Assembly: GCA_025966435.1 (NCBI GenBank)
Contig: JAICRQ010000047.1
Coordinates: 1 to 12,349, forward strand
Length of the DNA: 12,349 bases
Direction: 5' to 3'
Source: Anaerolineales bacterium
Lineage (GTDB): Bacteria > Chloroflexota > Anaerolineae > Anaerolineales > Villigracilaceae
Shown here: piece after piece, positions 1-6,801 of the stretch
How positions within the stretch are numbered: position 1 is the stretch's first letter
Layout of the letters: each line of letters begins with the position of its first letter
Position numbers and translations under genes: made by a program
The notes under the pieces: model-generated
Database searches by the model: none
Told to the model about the DNA's origin: nothing
The model's input: the letters and a program-made list of their open reading frames with translations, nothing else

Positions 1-46
1 CATCCGTAAACTAGGGTCAAGATCAACCAATTCAAAAGGAGAAAGA

Positions 47-592
47 ATGAACAAGTTATTCAAACCCCTCAGTTTCCTTGCAGCGCTCGCGTTTCTTGTC
101 ACTGCATGTATCCCTTCCCCCGTGGATATTGCACAGGCGGCGCCGGCAGAGCTCACCTATGAGGCGACGTTAGGTCGGCCCCTGAGCGACCAGAGTGTTG
201 TAGCTTTCATCACCAGCAACAACTGCGCGCAGGTAGGGTCATTCCACCTCTGCCAGCCTGCCGGTCTGGCTCTGTGGACGGATGCCGATCAAACTGTGAG
301 AACGGTCTATCTGTATGTGAGTAGCTCAGAATTTGCCCCTTATAAAGGCGAATTGCCTCTGGGACTCGCCGCAGGCGATACGATGGCAGACGTGGAAGAG
401 AAACTCGGTCAGCCTAAAGAGGTCCACGCGCCGCAGGCGGGATGGGTGCCCGGCTTGCCTGATGAAGGCGGCTCACCCGACCGCACCCACTACTGGGCAG
501 TCTACAACAGGTTTGGCATCACCATCGTCTATAACTCACCTATTGCCAGCGATAAGAACGCCAGCATCCACGCCATCCTCGTCAATGAGTGA
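47..592 (+). CDS. Small secreted lipoprotein, paralog 1
   Basis: A 181-residue predicted lipoprotein of unknown function. Residues 1-20 form a signal peptide with basic residues, a hydrophobic core and a lipobox ending V-T-A-C, so Cys21 should be lipidated and the protein anchored on the outer face of the cytoplasmic membrane. The mature part has a proline/alanine tether, then a compact domain at about 38-179. That domain has two cysteines (C60, C69) that could form a disulfide, an ALW-D-D-VR-YLY strand region, the motif FAPYKGELPLGL (96-107), a following D-T-x3-V-E-x-K-L-G-x-P segment, and a late YW-x2-YN / VYN region. A GELPLGL...D...V...LG.P pattern is, from memory, common to a group of small uncharacterised proteins. 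The start is supported by AAAGGAG at 35-41, five bases before ATG. The gene at 2456-2998 is a clear paralog, and a hairpin follows at 646-671. Function is not recognised. Confidence 0.88.
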   Translation: MNKLFKPLSFLAALAFLVTACIPSPVDIAQAAPAELTYEATLGRPLSDQSVVAFITSNNCAQVGSFHLCQPAGLALWTDADQTVRTVYLYVSSSEFAPYKGELPLGLAAGDTMADVEEKLGQPKEVHAPQAGWVPGLPDEGGSPDRTHYWAVYNRFGITIVYNSPIASDKNASIHAILVNE

Positions 593-937
593 GCAAGAAG
601 CAAGGGAAAGATACATTCCAATGAACCTATCTTCCCGCCATAAACGTGACCGAGGCTCAGGCCTCGGTCACAGTTGTTCTTAACTGTTCAACTTCGCAGG
701 TATTTCCCCAAGGTGATGCGATTCTGGCTGGTTTGGCAGGTGAGAGCCTTTTCTACTTGAAAACGCAACCAGTTCAAATTCGATGCCTGGACACGCCATT
801 CTGACACGTTCGCGACACGCTCTATGTGTATATTGAGGCAAACAAGAAATGTTAGTTGGTGTTTCGACACATATCATGTTCCCCGGAACCAGCGCTCGAC
901 GCATGAACAGGGAGTATACAAGAAAGGAAGGTAGACT
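593..937. other. Intergenic region between lipoprotein 1 and small membrane protein
   Basis: No supported gene lies in these 345 bases. The left end holds the hairpin at 646-671. The middle has GACACG three times at 790-795, 803-808 and 814-819, spaced 13 and 11 bases apart, and a related CGACAC at 865-870. The copy at 812-818 reads GCGACAC, identical to the half-sites at 2350-2377. No convincing -35/-10 pair was found. Open frames on the minus strand here start and stop without a ribosome binding site and overlap the small plus-strand gene. Confidence 0.5.
646..671 (+). terminator. Terminator-like hairpin after lipoprotein 1
   Basis: Perfect 11-bp inverted repeat, arms GTGACCGAGGC (646-656) and GCCTCGGTCAC (661-671), with the 4-base loop TCAG. 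It starts 54 bases after the stop of the first lipoprotein gene. The sequence beyond the stem is only moderately T-rich (ttgttctt), so intrinsic termination is plausible but not certain. The stem core is shared with the hairpins at 1119-1160 and 3052-3087. Confidence 0.6.
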
Positions 938-1087
938 ATGTTTGACAAAACTATTCTTATACTCATCATCAGTATGATGCTGCTTGGTGTGGCAATGACT
1001 GCCGTACCCATCCCAGTCCTGTGGGGGATGGGGTGCCTTGGCTTTTTTGCACTCTCTGTAGCTTTGCGCAGCCAGCAACAGAGATAA
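938..1087 (+). CDS. 49-residue predicted small membrane protein
   Basis: A short open frame, ATG 938 to TAA 1085-1087, that begins MFDKTILILIISMML. It has two hydrophobic stretches, about residues 5-20 and 22-42, separated by T-A-V-P-I-P. The C-terminus is polar and basic (ALRSQQQR). It therefore looks like a hairpin-type small membrane protein with both ends on the same side. The translation start is well supported: AAGGAAGG at 924-931 lies six bases before the ATG. A strong bidirectional hairpin (1119-1160) follows 31 bases after the stop. No homolog is recognised. A member of the small two-helix membrane protein class is the simplest description. It is not a known toxin or leader peptide, although type I toxins of similar length and hydrophobicity exist. 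The combination of ribosome binding site, hydrophobicity pattern and terminator makes a real gene likely. Confidence 0.6.
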   Translation: MFDKTILILIISMMLLGVAMTAVPIPVLWGMGCLGFFALSVALRSQQQR

Positions 1088-1118
1088 GTTGAGTCCTCCG
1101 TGACCCCCGGGTCCTGTC

Positions 1119-1160
1119 ATCAAAAGGTGACCGAGAGTGTATGCTCGGTCACCTTTTGAT
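1119..1160. terminator. Bidirectional terminator between convergent genes
   Basis: Perfect 17-bp inverted repeat, arms 1119-1135 and 1144-1160, loop of 8 bases (1136-1143). The outer part of the stem is ATCAAAAGG / CCTTTTGAT, so each strand ends in a T-run and the structure can terminate in both directions. It sits between the small membrane protein (+) and the XRE-TPR regulator (-). The regulator's stop codon (1149-1151) lies inside the right arm. The inner stem GGTGACCGAG resembles the hairpins at 646 and 3052. Confidence 0.85.
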
Positions 1161-2336
1161 TTTGGGATATTTTCTTCCCTTTTGCGCGTACGAGACTGCC
1201 TCCTCCATCGTCATTTTTTGACCCGTCTCATACGCATCTGAGAAAGCAGCGTTTCCCATTTTTGTGCGACAGGTTGCGAGGATTTTATCCACATCAGCCT
1301 GTTCCAGAAGTGGGCGTTTATCACTAATTTTCTCACGTGTTGAGTCGGCCCAACCAAGCAGTTGTGCCGCCTGTGAAAGGCAACCTGCGTTGGTATAAAA
1401 ACCTGCCAACCCCTCCAGAGCGAACACAGCGCCAATAATGTTTCTGTCCTGCTTAAATTCCTGAGCGCTTTCTACAAATATATGTCGCGCCTCCGCGGGT
1501 TTTCCCTCGTGAAGTGCAACAAATCCCAAACGCACGTAGGACCAGAGATAATCCTCCCGGTTTCCCAATTCCAAACTCGCTCGGGCGTGCTCCTGTAGGT
1601 AGGCTCGTGCTTTTTTAAAGTCGCCACGGAGGAGGGAAATCTGTCCATATGCAGACAGTAAATGCGAGGCGACTGGTCTTAGTTGCAGTTGCTGATAAAT
1701 TGCACTTGCCTCTGCCAGATGCTTTTGCGCAGACTCAAGGTCCCCATTCAGCACAAGAAAGAATCCCATCATACTCAGGCCATTCGCCAGCCCCTGCGCA
1801 TCACCTAATTGACGAGCCAATTCCAATGCCCTTTCCCAATAGGAAAATCTATTTGCCTGATCCAGCCAGCCTAATTGCCAGAGGGTTTCGATTTGTCTGC
1901 GGATATCATCGGCGGTTTCCGCCAGCGCAAGTGCCTTATGAACGAGAGTCAATTTTTCCGATATTTGGGGCGACTCCCAGGTGAATTCTAGCAATCTATC
2001 CACTTCCTGTGTATCTATTAGATTTAGCATGGATGTAGGAATATTCGTCTGGACCACCAACCGTGAATCGCGCAATGTTACATCCTCGAATTCTCGATTT
2101 TGACCGGCATTCCAATCGCCTTGCGCGAAGCGTAAAAATAGTTTGCGTTGACTCCCAGGAATATCGAATACTTCTGCCAGCCGTTCCACAAGCTGGGCAG
2201 AGGGATGTCGCGTTTCTGATTCCATTTTTCGTATGGCGCTTATCGAGCAGTTGACTTGTAGAGCCAGTTCTTTTTGTGTCCAGCCTGATACTCTGCGTCT
2301 GTGCTTTAGCCATTCCCCAAACGATCGTTCGACCAA
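1149..2336 (-). CDS. XRE-family regulator with TPR sensor, ATPase-less
   Basis: A 395-residue cytoplasmic transcription factor. Residues about 4-60 form a Cro/C1-type helix-turn-helix (SFGEWLKHRRR, W-T-Q-K-E-L-A, then the recognition region S-I-S-A-I-R-K-M-E), followed by LAEVFDIP and FLRFA. Residues about 97-117 (TNIPTSMLNLI...EVDRLL) resemble the NLPxPLTSFIGRExEV entry of the NB-ARC/AAA module in large Chloroflexota regulators. No P-loop or Walker B follows. From about 125 to 330 there are helical TPR-like repeats, and the tail (QAAQLLGWAD...AFSDAYETGQKMTMEEAVSYA) matches the usual C-terminus of those regulators. The start is TTG at 2336: GGGAGGA at 2341-2347 is correctly spaced and no ATG fits better. 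The gene is divergent from lipoprotein 2 and convergent with the small membrane protein gene. It may control either and may autoregulate through the dyad at 2350-2377. The ligand is unknown. Confidence 0.88.
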   Translation of the reverse strand: MVERSFGEWLKHRRRVSGWTQKELALQVNCSISAIRKMESETRHPSAQLVERLAEVFDIPGSQRKLFLRFAQGDWNAGQNREFEDVTLRDSRLVVQTNIPTSMLNLIDTQEVDRLLEFTWESPQISEKLTLVHKALALAETADDIRRQIETLWQLGWLDQANRFSYWERALELARQLGDAQGLANGLSMMGFFLVLNGDLESAQKHLAEASAIYQQLQLRPVASHLLSAYGQISLLRGDFKKARAYLQEHARASLELGNREDYLWSYVRLGFVALHEGKPAEARHIFVESAQEFKQDRNIIGAVFALEGLAGFYTNAGCLSQAAQLLGWADSTREKISDKRPLLEQADVDKILATCRTKMGNAAFSDAYETGQKMTMEEAVSYAQKGRKYPKIKR

Positions 2337-2340
2337 CCGA

Positions 2341-2347
2341 TCCTCCC
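2341..2347 (-). promoter_or_regulatory. Ribosome binding site deciding a TTG start
   Basis: On the minus strand this reads GGGAGGA, four bases before the TTG at 2336-2334. It is the strongest Shine-Dalgarno match in the area and fixes the regulator's start at a TTG codon rather than at an internal Met. Confidence 0.75.
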
Positions 2348-2349
2348 TT

Positions 2350-2377
2350 GTGTCGCTTTTGTGTTACTCAGCGACAC
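2350..2377. promoter_or_regulatory. Candidate operator dyad in the divergent promoter
   Basis: Perfect 7-bp inverted repeat GTGTCGC (2350-2356) - 14 bases - GCGACAC (2371-2377) between the regulator and lipoprotein 2. Half-site centres lie 21 bp apart, two helical turns, which fits a dimer binding one DNA face. The right half-site lies where a -35 element would be for the TATAGT at 2399-2404. The dyad could instead form an RNA hairpin in the regulator's 5' leader. Assignment to the neighbouring XRE protein is inference. Confidence 0.4.
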
Positions 2378-2396
2378 CTAAACAACCTTGATTCCC

Positions 2397-2404
2397 CTTA
2401 TAGT
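2397..2404. promoter_or_regulatory. Overlapping divergent -10 candidates
   Basis: TATAGT (2399-2404, +) and TATAAG (2397-2402, -) each match the -10 consensus at five of six positions and overlap on opposite strands. Neither has a good -35 element at 16-18 bases. That would fit regulator-dependent promoters, but the match could be chance in AT-rich sequence. The plus-strand version would serve lipoprotein 2 and the minus-strand version the regulator. Confidence 0.3.
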
Positions 2405-2455
2405 GTAGCTACTGGGAAAAGTATACCATTCAGATACGTTTTACAGGAAAATCCA

Positions 2456-2998
2456 ATGAGCAAGCTTTATCGTTATATTTATATTCTTGTGGCGATTTCA
2501 CTTTTTCTGAGCGCCTGTACGGCTCGGGCTGTTCAGCCACAGAAATCGTCCCCAGAGCCAATTAAGTATGCCGATCTACTCGGTAAACCGCTGAACGATG
2601 AAGGCGTCATGAACCTGCTGGCAAACCATCATTGCACTGGCGCGAATCATTTTCAGTTGTGTAAAGATACGGGAGTAGCTTTGTGGCTGGATACGGACCA
2701 TATTGTGAGGGAAATTTATCTCTATCTGAACAGCGCAGAGGGATTCGCTCCGTATAAAGGTGAATTACCCCTTGGCTTAAAGTTCTATGACACATTAGGC
2801 GCTGTTGAATATAAGCTGAGAAAACTGGAAGCGAATCGTAGCTCGCTAAGCGGAAATAACCGAATGAATTATGAGGGTCGTTCTCCAGATCATATGCGTT
2901 ACTGGGTGACGTACAATCCATATGATTTCACAGTCATCTATAACACCCCATTTTTAGATGAGGACGCGACGATTTACGCGGTTCTGCTCCACAGCTAA
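2456..2998 (+). CDS. Small secreted lipoprotein, paralog 2
   Basis: A 180-residue predicted lipoprotein and a clear paralog of the product of 47-592. The signal peptide is residues 1-20 with lipobox L-S-A-C, so Cys21 is the lipidation site. Shared features in the same order are LGKPLND, two cysteines at C60 and C69 (the same positions as in paralog 1), ALW-D-D-VREIYLY, the identical 12-residue block FAPYKGELPLGL, a D-T-x3-VE-x-KL segment, SPD-x2-RYW-x2-YN and VIYN-x-P. The LGQP that follows VE-x-KL in paralog 1 is eroded here (KLRKL). The frame is open upstream into the regulator gene, but ATG 2456 is the right start: AGGAAA at 2445-2450 is five bases upstream and this Met begins the signal peptide. 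A terminator follows at 3052-3087. Function is not recognised; divergent placement next to the XRE-TPR gene suggests it is that regulator's target. Confidence 0.88.
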   Translation: MSKLYRYIYILVAISLFLSACTARAVQPQKSSPEPIKYADLLGKPLNDEGVMNLLANHHCTGANHFQLCKDTGVALWLDTDHIVREIYLYLNSAEGFAPYKGELPLGLKFYDTLGAVEYKLRKLEANRSSLSGNNRMNYEGRSPDHMRYWVTYNPYDFTVIYNTPFLDEDATIYAVLLHS

Positions 2999-3051
2999 TT
3001 GCAGAACTTCTATTTGTAGAAAAAGAGAGTGAAGGTGAATCTCTCTTCTCA

Positions 3052-3087
3052 AAATGTGACCGGGACTGAACAATCCCGGTCACATTT
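3052..3087. terminator. Bidirectional terminator, lipoprotein 2 / ctaA
   Basis: Perfect 14-bp inverted repeat, arms AAATGTGACCGGGA (3052-3065) and TCCCGGTCACATTT (3074-3087), loop of 8 bases. It lies between the end of lipoprotein 2 (+) and the ctaA stop codon at 3091 (-). T-runs end the stem on both strands, best on the minus strand. A second weaker 7-bp hairpin, AAGAGAG (3023-3029) / CTCTCTT (3041-3047), precedes it on the lipoprotein side. Confidence 0.85.
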
Positions 3088-3090
3088 GCA

Positions 3091-4176
3091 TTATAGCAAC
3101 TGTTTTGCATCTAGGTCTCGCAACCGGTGGATGAAATAGACAACCAACGCAAACAGAGATAGCGCCCCGGCTTGATGCGCTAGCGCAATCGCGATGGGCA
3201 CGCGAAGGATAACAGTCAAAATTCCCAGCACAATCTGAAACGCGACGAGTCCCAGCAGCCAACTTATTCCACGCTGGATCTCCGTAGAACGGCTCTTCTT
3301 GCGAGCGGCAACATAGAGAGCAGAAACCGCGATGAATACTGCAAAGGCAAACCAGCGATGGATGAAGACGATCGTTTGCGGCGATTCAAAGATATTAAGA
3401 AATGAGTTGAATAGATTTGGCGGAATGAGCTTGCCAAGCATCAACGGCCAGGTATCTGAAACGTGACCAGCTTTGAGTCCGGCCGTCATCCCGCCATAGG
3501 CGATCTGGATGATGAGGAGGATGAAGGAGATCAAAGCCAATTTAGATGGCAAAGACCATTTCATATTTTTTATTTTGTCAGGGAAGCCATATTTATGACC
3601 TAACGCGGTCCACAGCGCGAGACCAAATAGTGTCAGCGCGAGGAGCAGATGGATCGTCAGATTGAAGTGGCTCACGGAGGGACGATCGACCAGTCCGCTG
3701 GCGACCATGATCCACCCGGCAAATGCCTGAGCGATGAAGAGCATTCCCATCAGGAAGTAAATGCCGAATTCCTTGAAGGGAATTTGTTTTGTGAACAGAA
3801 AATAGAATGCGGGTATGGCATAGAGCAAGCCTGCAAAGCGGGCAATGAAACGGTGGAACCACTCAATATAGAAGATATATTTATATTCTTCCAGTGTCAT
3901 ACTGGGGTTGATCTGTTGAAACTCAGGCGTCGCCTGATACTTTGCAAACTCCTCCTGCCAGGCTTGTTCGCCAATGGGAGGGATGGTCCCGCTGATGGGG
4001 TTCCACTCGGTGATCGAGAGACCGGAGCGGGTGAGGCGGACAAATGCGCCAAAGACGATCAGGAACGCTACGATGGAAGCAAAGAGGAAAAGCCAGTTCA
4101 TCACGGCGCGATTGCGAAAGGGACCAGAGTCCTCACGGGGTATGGTGCCGGTGGTTTCCCGGCGAGTCTGTAGCAT
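3091..4176 (-). CDS. ctaA: Heme A synthase, COX15/CtaA family
   Basis: A 361-residue integral membrane enzyme that oxidises the C8 methyl of heme O to a formyl group, giving heme A for aa3-type cytochrome oxidases. Hydrophobicity fits about eight transmembrane helices. Family motifs are present in order: VRLTRSGLSITEWNP (46-60), EWFHR with H108, SHFNLTIHL with H170 and H176, AGLKAGHVSDTWP (232-244), FIHRW with H273, and LAHQAGALS with H334. The conserved histidines expected to bind heme in both halves are all present. The long SITEWNPISG loop and the absence of the Bacillus-type extracytoplasmic cysteine pair place it with the COX15-like (alphaproteobacterial/mitochondrial) type. A cytoplasmic tail of about 26 residues precedes helix 1; the start at 4176 has AGGAGAA at 4184-4190. 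No oxidase or heme O synthase gene is in the window. A dedicated promoter lies at 4205-4213. Confidence 0.95.
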   Translation of the reverse strand: MLQTRRETTGTIPREDSGPFRNRAVMNWLFLFASIVAFLIVFGAFVRLTRSGLSITEWNPISGTIPPIGEQAWQEEFAKYQATPEFQQINPSMTLEEYKYIFYIEWFHRFIARFAGLLYAIPAFYFLFTKQIPFKEFGIYFLMGMLFIAQAFAGWIMVASGLVDRPSVSHFNLTIHLLLALTLFGLALWTALGHKYGFPDKIKNMKWSLPSKLALISFILLIIQIAYGGMTAGLKAGHVSDTWPLMLGKLIPPNLFNSFLNIFESPQTIVFIHRWFAFAVFIAVSALYVAARKKSRSTEIQRGISWLLGLVAFQIVLGILTVILRVPIAIALAHQAGALSLFALVVYFIHRLRDLDAKQLL

Positions 4177-4204
4177 ATGAAGGTTCTCCTAACAAAGCGC
4201 TGGG

Positions 4205-4213
4205 ATTATAGCA
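4205..4213 (-). promoter_or_regulatory. Extended -10 promoter of ctaA
   Basis: The minus strand reads TGCTATAAT, a perfect -10 hexamer with the extended TGn element. The -35 region (TTCTGC at 17-base spacing) is poor, as is usual for extended -10 promoters. Transcription would start near 4198, giving a leader of roughly 20 bases containing the AGGAGAA ribosome binding site. The rest of 4214-4400 shows no gene; only a very short imperfect palindrome (4366-4379) follows the TPR gene. Confidence 0.65.
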
Positions 4214-4400
4214 CTTGGAGATAAAGTGCAGAATGTGACCTTTGTGGTTTATTGAGAATTGTCGTGATCGCCCAGCATATCTATGCAACCTCCAGAACGT
4301 AACTCAAAAAAGGAAGTCACAACGTTTCCCCACAATTCAGATCAACAGGGACATGGAGCCTGAAAATGAGCCTGCTCATGCTCACGGCTGACAAAGATAA

Positions 4401-6719
4401 TTAACTCGATTGTAGCTGCATTAACAGTTGACGATACTGTTCTGAATTCGAGGGTCCCATTAACAGAATCTGGTTAATGACAACGATTGCTTCTTCTTTT
4501 TTATTGCCAGTCAATAGGGTTTCGGCAAGCGAGTCGAGTTGTGCTACTGCATCAGCGGTGCGTCCAGCCTGCTGGTACAGCTGCGCGAGCGCACGACGCA
4601 GGATCATATCAGTGGGGCGATTGGCAATCAATTCCTCTACGAACTTAATGCCCTGCTCACTATGACCCTGGGACTGTAAATACGTGAGATAGCTTTCGAT
4701 TTCTGCGTTCGCCTGGGCAGGCTGCCCCAGCCGCAGGCTGAGCTCGATCAGATTTTTTCGTACACCTTCATCATCGGGTCGCAATGTACGAATCTGCTCA
4801 TAGATGCGTATCGCCTGCTTCCAATCTAGTCTCTGCATGTCGATATCCGCCATCCGCTGCAGGATGTGTACGTTCCATTTGCGGTCGGCGTTGGCTTGCT
4901 GGACGACGCGCAGTGCCGCGGTATATGTCCTGCGCGCCTGATCGAGTTCTGCAAGACGATAGTAGGTGTCTGCCAGTTCGAGATATTCCCGGATGGCATC
5001 GTCCATCTGTCCGCGGGCGACAAGCTGATCGATCAGCTTTGTACGAGCGACCATATCCATCGGCGCGAGCTGGATTACACGCCGGAGCAGCTTTGCCGCC
5101 TGTGCAGCCTCGCCGCGCACACTGTAGGCTTGTGCGATGGTGTTGAACTTAGCAATTGCCTCTTCGATATGGTTCTCGCGAATGAGAAGGTCACCCATCA
5201 ATGTGTGCAGGGGGAGATAGGTAGGGGCATATGTCAGCGCATGGAAGGCTTCTTCCATCGCAGACCGTAATTGTCCGGCGCGTGCCAACTGGTGGACATG
5301 GCTGATGGCTTCGAGCACCTGACTCGACTGCGCCTGCAGGATCACTTCTGCAAGAGGCATCGGCATGTCGCCGTCCTGGGAGCGGGTCATCTGCTCGCGC
5401 GCTCGATATAAATGATCGCGCCAGTTCTTCCGCATGAGCATATCGTTGACGTTGTCACACAGGCGCTTGAGATTTGTTTCATCCTTCTCGGTTGCCTGGG
5501 CTTCGATCAGCGGCTCATACATCTGGCGGATCTCATCCGATTGCTCCGGAGAGACAATCATCGCGTCTGCCAGTTTCAGAGCTTCGAGATAATCCTGGGA
5601 GGCAAGATCGAGTCGTCCCAGTTTCTGATTGACCTGCCCCATCAGTAAGCGTGAAGCCAGACCAAAATCCTGGTGTTTGACGGCATGTTGCAAATGCCGG
5701 ACGGCAGACTCCAGGCGGTCTCCTTTCGAGCGGATCAGACCCAAATCAAAGTACAGCGCAGGATGGTTAAAACCGGCTTCGAGAGCGTGTTCCAGTTCTT
5801 CGGCAGCCTGACTCTCGTTGTTCTTGGTCTGCGCGTCGATCGCCTGGCCAAGATGCAGGACGACCTTGGTCTGTTCGGACTGCTGCATGGAGAGCTGACC
5901 CGTGCCGCGCATTAGTGCCTGCAAGCCGCGCCGCGTCTGAGGACCTTGCCCGTCGTCGGTGGAGTATTCGAAGAGGATTTCTGCCAGCCGGGTTAACGCT
6001 TTTTGCCGCGCTTCGGCGATGGGGTCCAGCCCGGAATCGGCTTCCTTCTTGGGCTGATCCAGCTGTTTGACCTGTGCCATCGCAATGGGTCCCGTCCCGC
6101 CTTTGGGACGCAATGGCTTCGAAAGCAATTGCCCTCCTCGCAGGAGGTTAAGTGCCTGTTGTGCTTCTTCACTTTCAGGATGGATTTGCAAGGCTTTCTT
6201 GACGAGCTCGGCGGTTTTTTGGAGGTTACCTGTGCGCTGGACGAGGCTGGCAACAGCGATATATTCTGCCACCGCGCGGGATTTGTGACCAAGGCGTTCG
6301 TGCGCGAGGGCGAGACGCGAGTGAGCCATGATATGCTCAGGGTCCAGCATGGTGACGCGCACCCAGTTTTCGATTGCCTTATCCACATCGCGCTGGTTGA
6401 GAAAGAGATCCGCAGCTCGTGTCGCTGCGTCGATCGCTTCCTTGAGCCGGCCTGTGCGCTCGAGGAGCTGCGCGAGTTTTTCCATTGGAGAAGGGTCTTG
6501 CGGAGACACCTGTGCGGCACGCTTATAGATCTGTAGGGCTTCTTCAAAGTTCGCCTGTTGGAACAATGCCAGCCCCAGGCTGTTGAGCGCCTTTGGGTTA
6601 TCGGGCATCTCCTGTAAGGCTTTGCGATATGCCGCGGCAGCCTTGCCCCACTCCTGATCCCAGGCAGCGGAATGGCCCTCATTCATTGCTTTTTGGAAGA
6701 TGTCTTCTCGTCCGGGCAT
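4401..6719 (-). CDS. Large tetratricopeptide-repeat protein
   Basis: A 772-residue, probably cytoplasmic protein made almost entirely of tetratricopeptide repeats. It has no signal peptide and no membrane segment. Repeats with the W/L-G-Y-A-P pattern are clear in the N-terminal third (about 15-195, for example NPKALNSLGLALFQQANFEE). A Pro/Lys/Gly linker follows at about 198-235, then a more irregular helical region to about 490. A second TPR block runs to the C-terminus (LTYAPTYLPLHTLMGDLL, RVIQLAPMDMVART, PDDEGVRKNLIELSLRLG). Such arrays are protein-protein scaffolds; no catalytic motif is visible. No Shine-Dalgarno precedes the ATG at 6719, but a TATAAT lies seven bases upstream, so the mRNA is probably leaderless. 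It lies between polA upstream and ctaA downstream on the same strand, each apparently with separate signals. The partner and process are unknown. Confidence 0.9.
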   Translation of the reverse strand: MPGREDIFQKAMNEGHSAAWDQEWGKAAAAYRKALQEMPDNPKALNSLGLALFQQANFEEALQIYKRAAQVSPQDPSPMEKLAQLLERTGRLKEAIDAATRAADLFLNQRDVDKAIENWVRVTMLDPEHIMAHSRLALAHERLGHKSRAVAEYIAVASLVQRTGNLQKTAELVKKALQIHPESEEAQQALNLLRGGQLLSKPLRPKGGTGPIAMAQVKQLDQPKKEADSGLDPIAEARQKALTRLAEILFEYSTDDGQGPQTRRGLQALMRGTGQLSMQQSEQTKVVLHLGQAIDAQTKNNESQAAEELEHALEAGFNHPALYFDLGLIRSKGDRLESAVRHLQHAVKHQDFGLASRLLMGQVNQKLGRLDLASQDYLEALKLADAMIVSPEQSDEIRQMYEPLIEAQATEKDETNLKRLCDNVNDMLMRKNWRDHLYRAREQMTRSQDGDMPMPLAEVILQAQSSQVLEAISHVHQLARAGQLRSAMEEAFHALTYAPTYLPLHTLMGDLLIRENHIEEAIAKFNTIAQAYSVRGEAAQAAKLLRRVIQLAPMDMVARTKLIDQLVARGQMDDAIREYLELADTYYRLAELDQARRTYTAALRVVQQANADRKWNVHILQRMADIDMQRLDWKQAIRIYEQIRTLRPDDEGVRKNLIELSLRLGQPAQANAEIESYLTYLQSQGHSEQGIKFVEELIANRPTDMILRRALAQLYQQAGRTADAVAQLDSLAETLLTGNKKEEAIVVINQILLMGPSNSEQYRQLLMQLQSS

Positions 6720-6726
6720 GGTGATA

Positions 6727-6754
6727 ATTATAACGTAGGGGTTGGTATTCTTAA
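6727..6754 (-). promoter_or_regulatory. Promoter for a leaderless TPR mRNA
   Basis: The minus strand has TATAAT at 6732-6727, a perfect -10 hexamer, with TTAAGA at 6754-6749 (four of six matches to TTGACA) after a 16-base spacer. The ATG at 6719 begins seven bases after the -10 hexamer, so transcription should start at or next to the start codon. Confidence 0.5.
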
Positions 6755-6782
6755 CCCTACCATTGGATGATTTTTAACACAA

Positions 6783-6801
6783 CACTGCACCGGCGCCAGT
6801 G
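6783..6801 (-). terminator. Weak terminator-like hairpin after polA
   Basis: On the minus strand CACTG and CAGTG (5 bp) enclose nine bases and are followed by TTGTGTTAAAAATC. An alternative fold, GCACTG with CGGTGC and one G-T pair, uses the same bases. It lies about 95 bases beyond the polA stop and ahead of the TPR promoter. It is weak as a terminator. Confidence 0.3.

Noticed and set aside
680..1123. 147-residue minus-strand open frame
   Set aside because: No ribosome binding site, composition without domain features, and it opposes the better supported 49-residue gene; a shorter overlapping frame shows the same stretch is just stop-poor.
1649..1984. 111-residue plus-strand frame opposite the XRE-TPR gene
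   Set aside because: Antisense to TPR-coding sequence, no ribosome binding site or domain.
2276..2455. Upstream extension of the second lipoprotein to a Met at 2276
   Set aside because: It would overlap the regulator's coding sequence and bury the signal peptide. ATG 2456 has a spaced AGGAAA and starts a standard lipoprotein signal.
3649..4173. 174-residue plus-strand frame opposite ctaA
   Set aside because: Fully antisense to conserved heme A synthase helices; no signals and no recognisable protein.
4366..4379. Terminator after the TPR gene (ATGAGC-CT-GCTCAT)
   Set aside because: The two-base centre cannot form a normal loop and no T-run follows on the minus strand.
6003..6536. 177-residue plus-strand frame opposite the TPR gene
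   Set aside because: Antisense shadow of a clear TPR coding region; no start signals.
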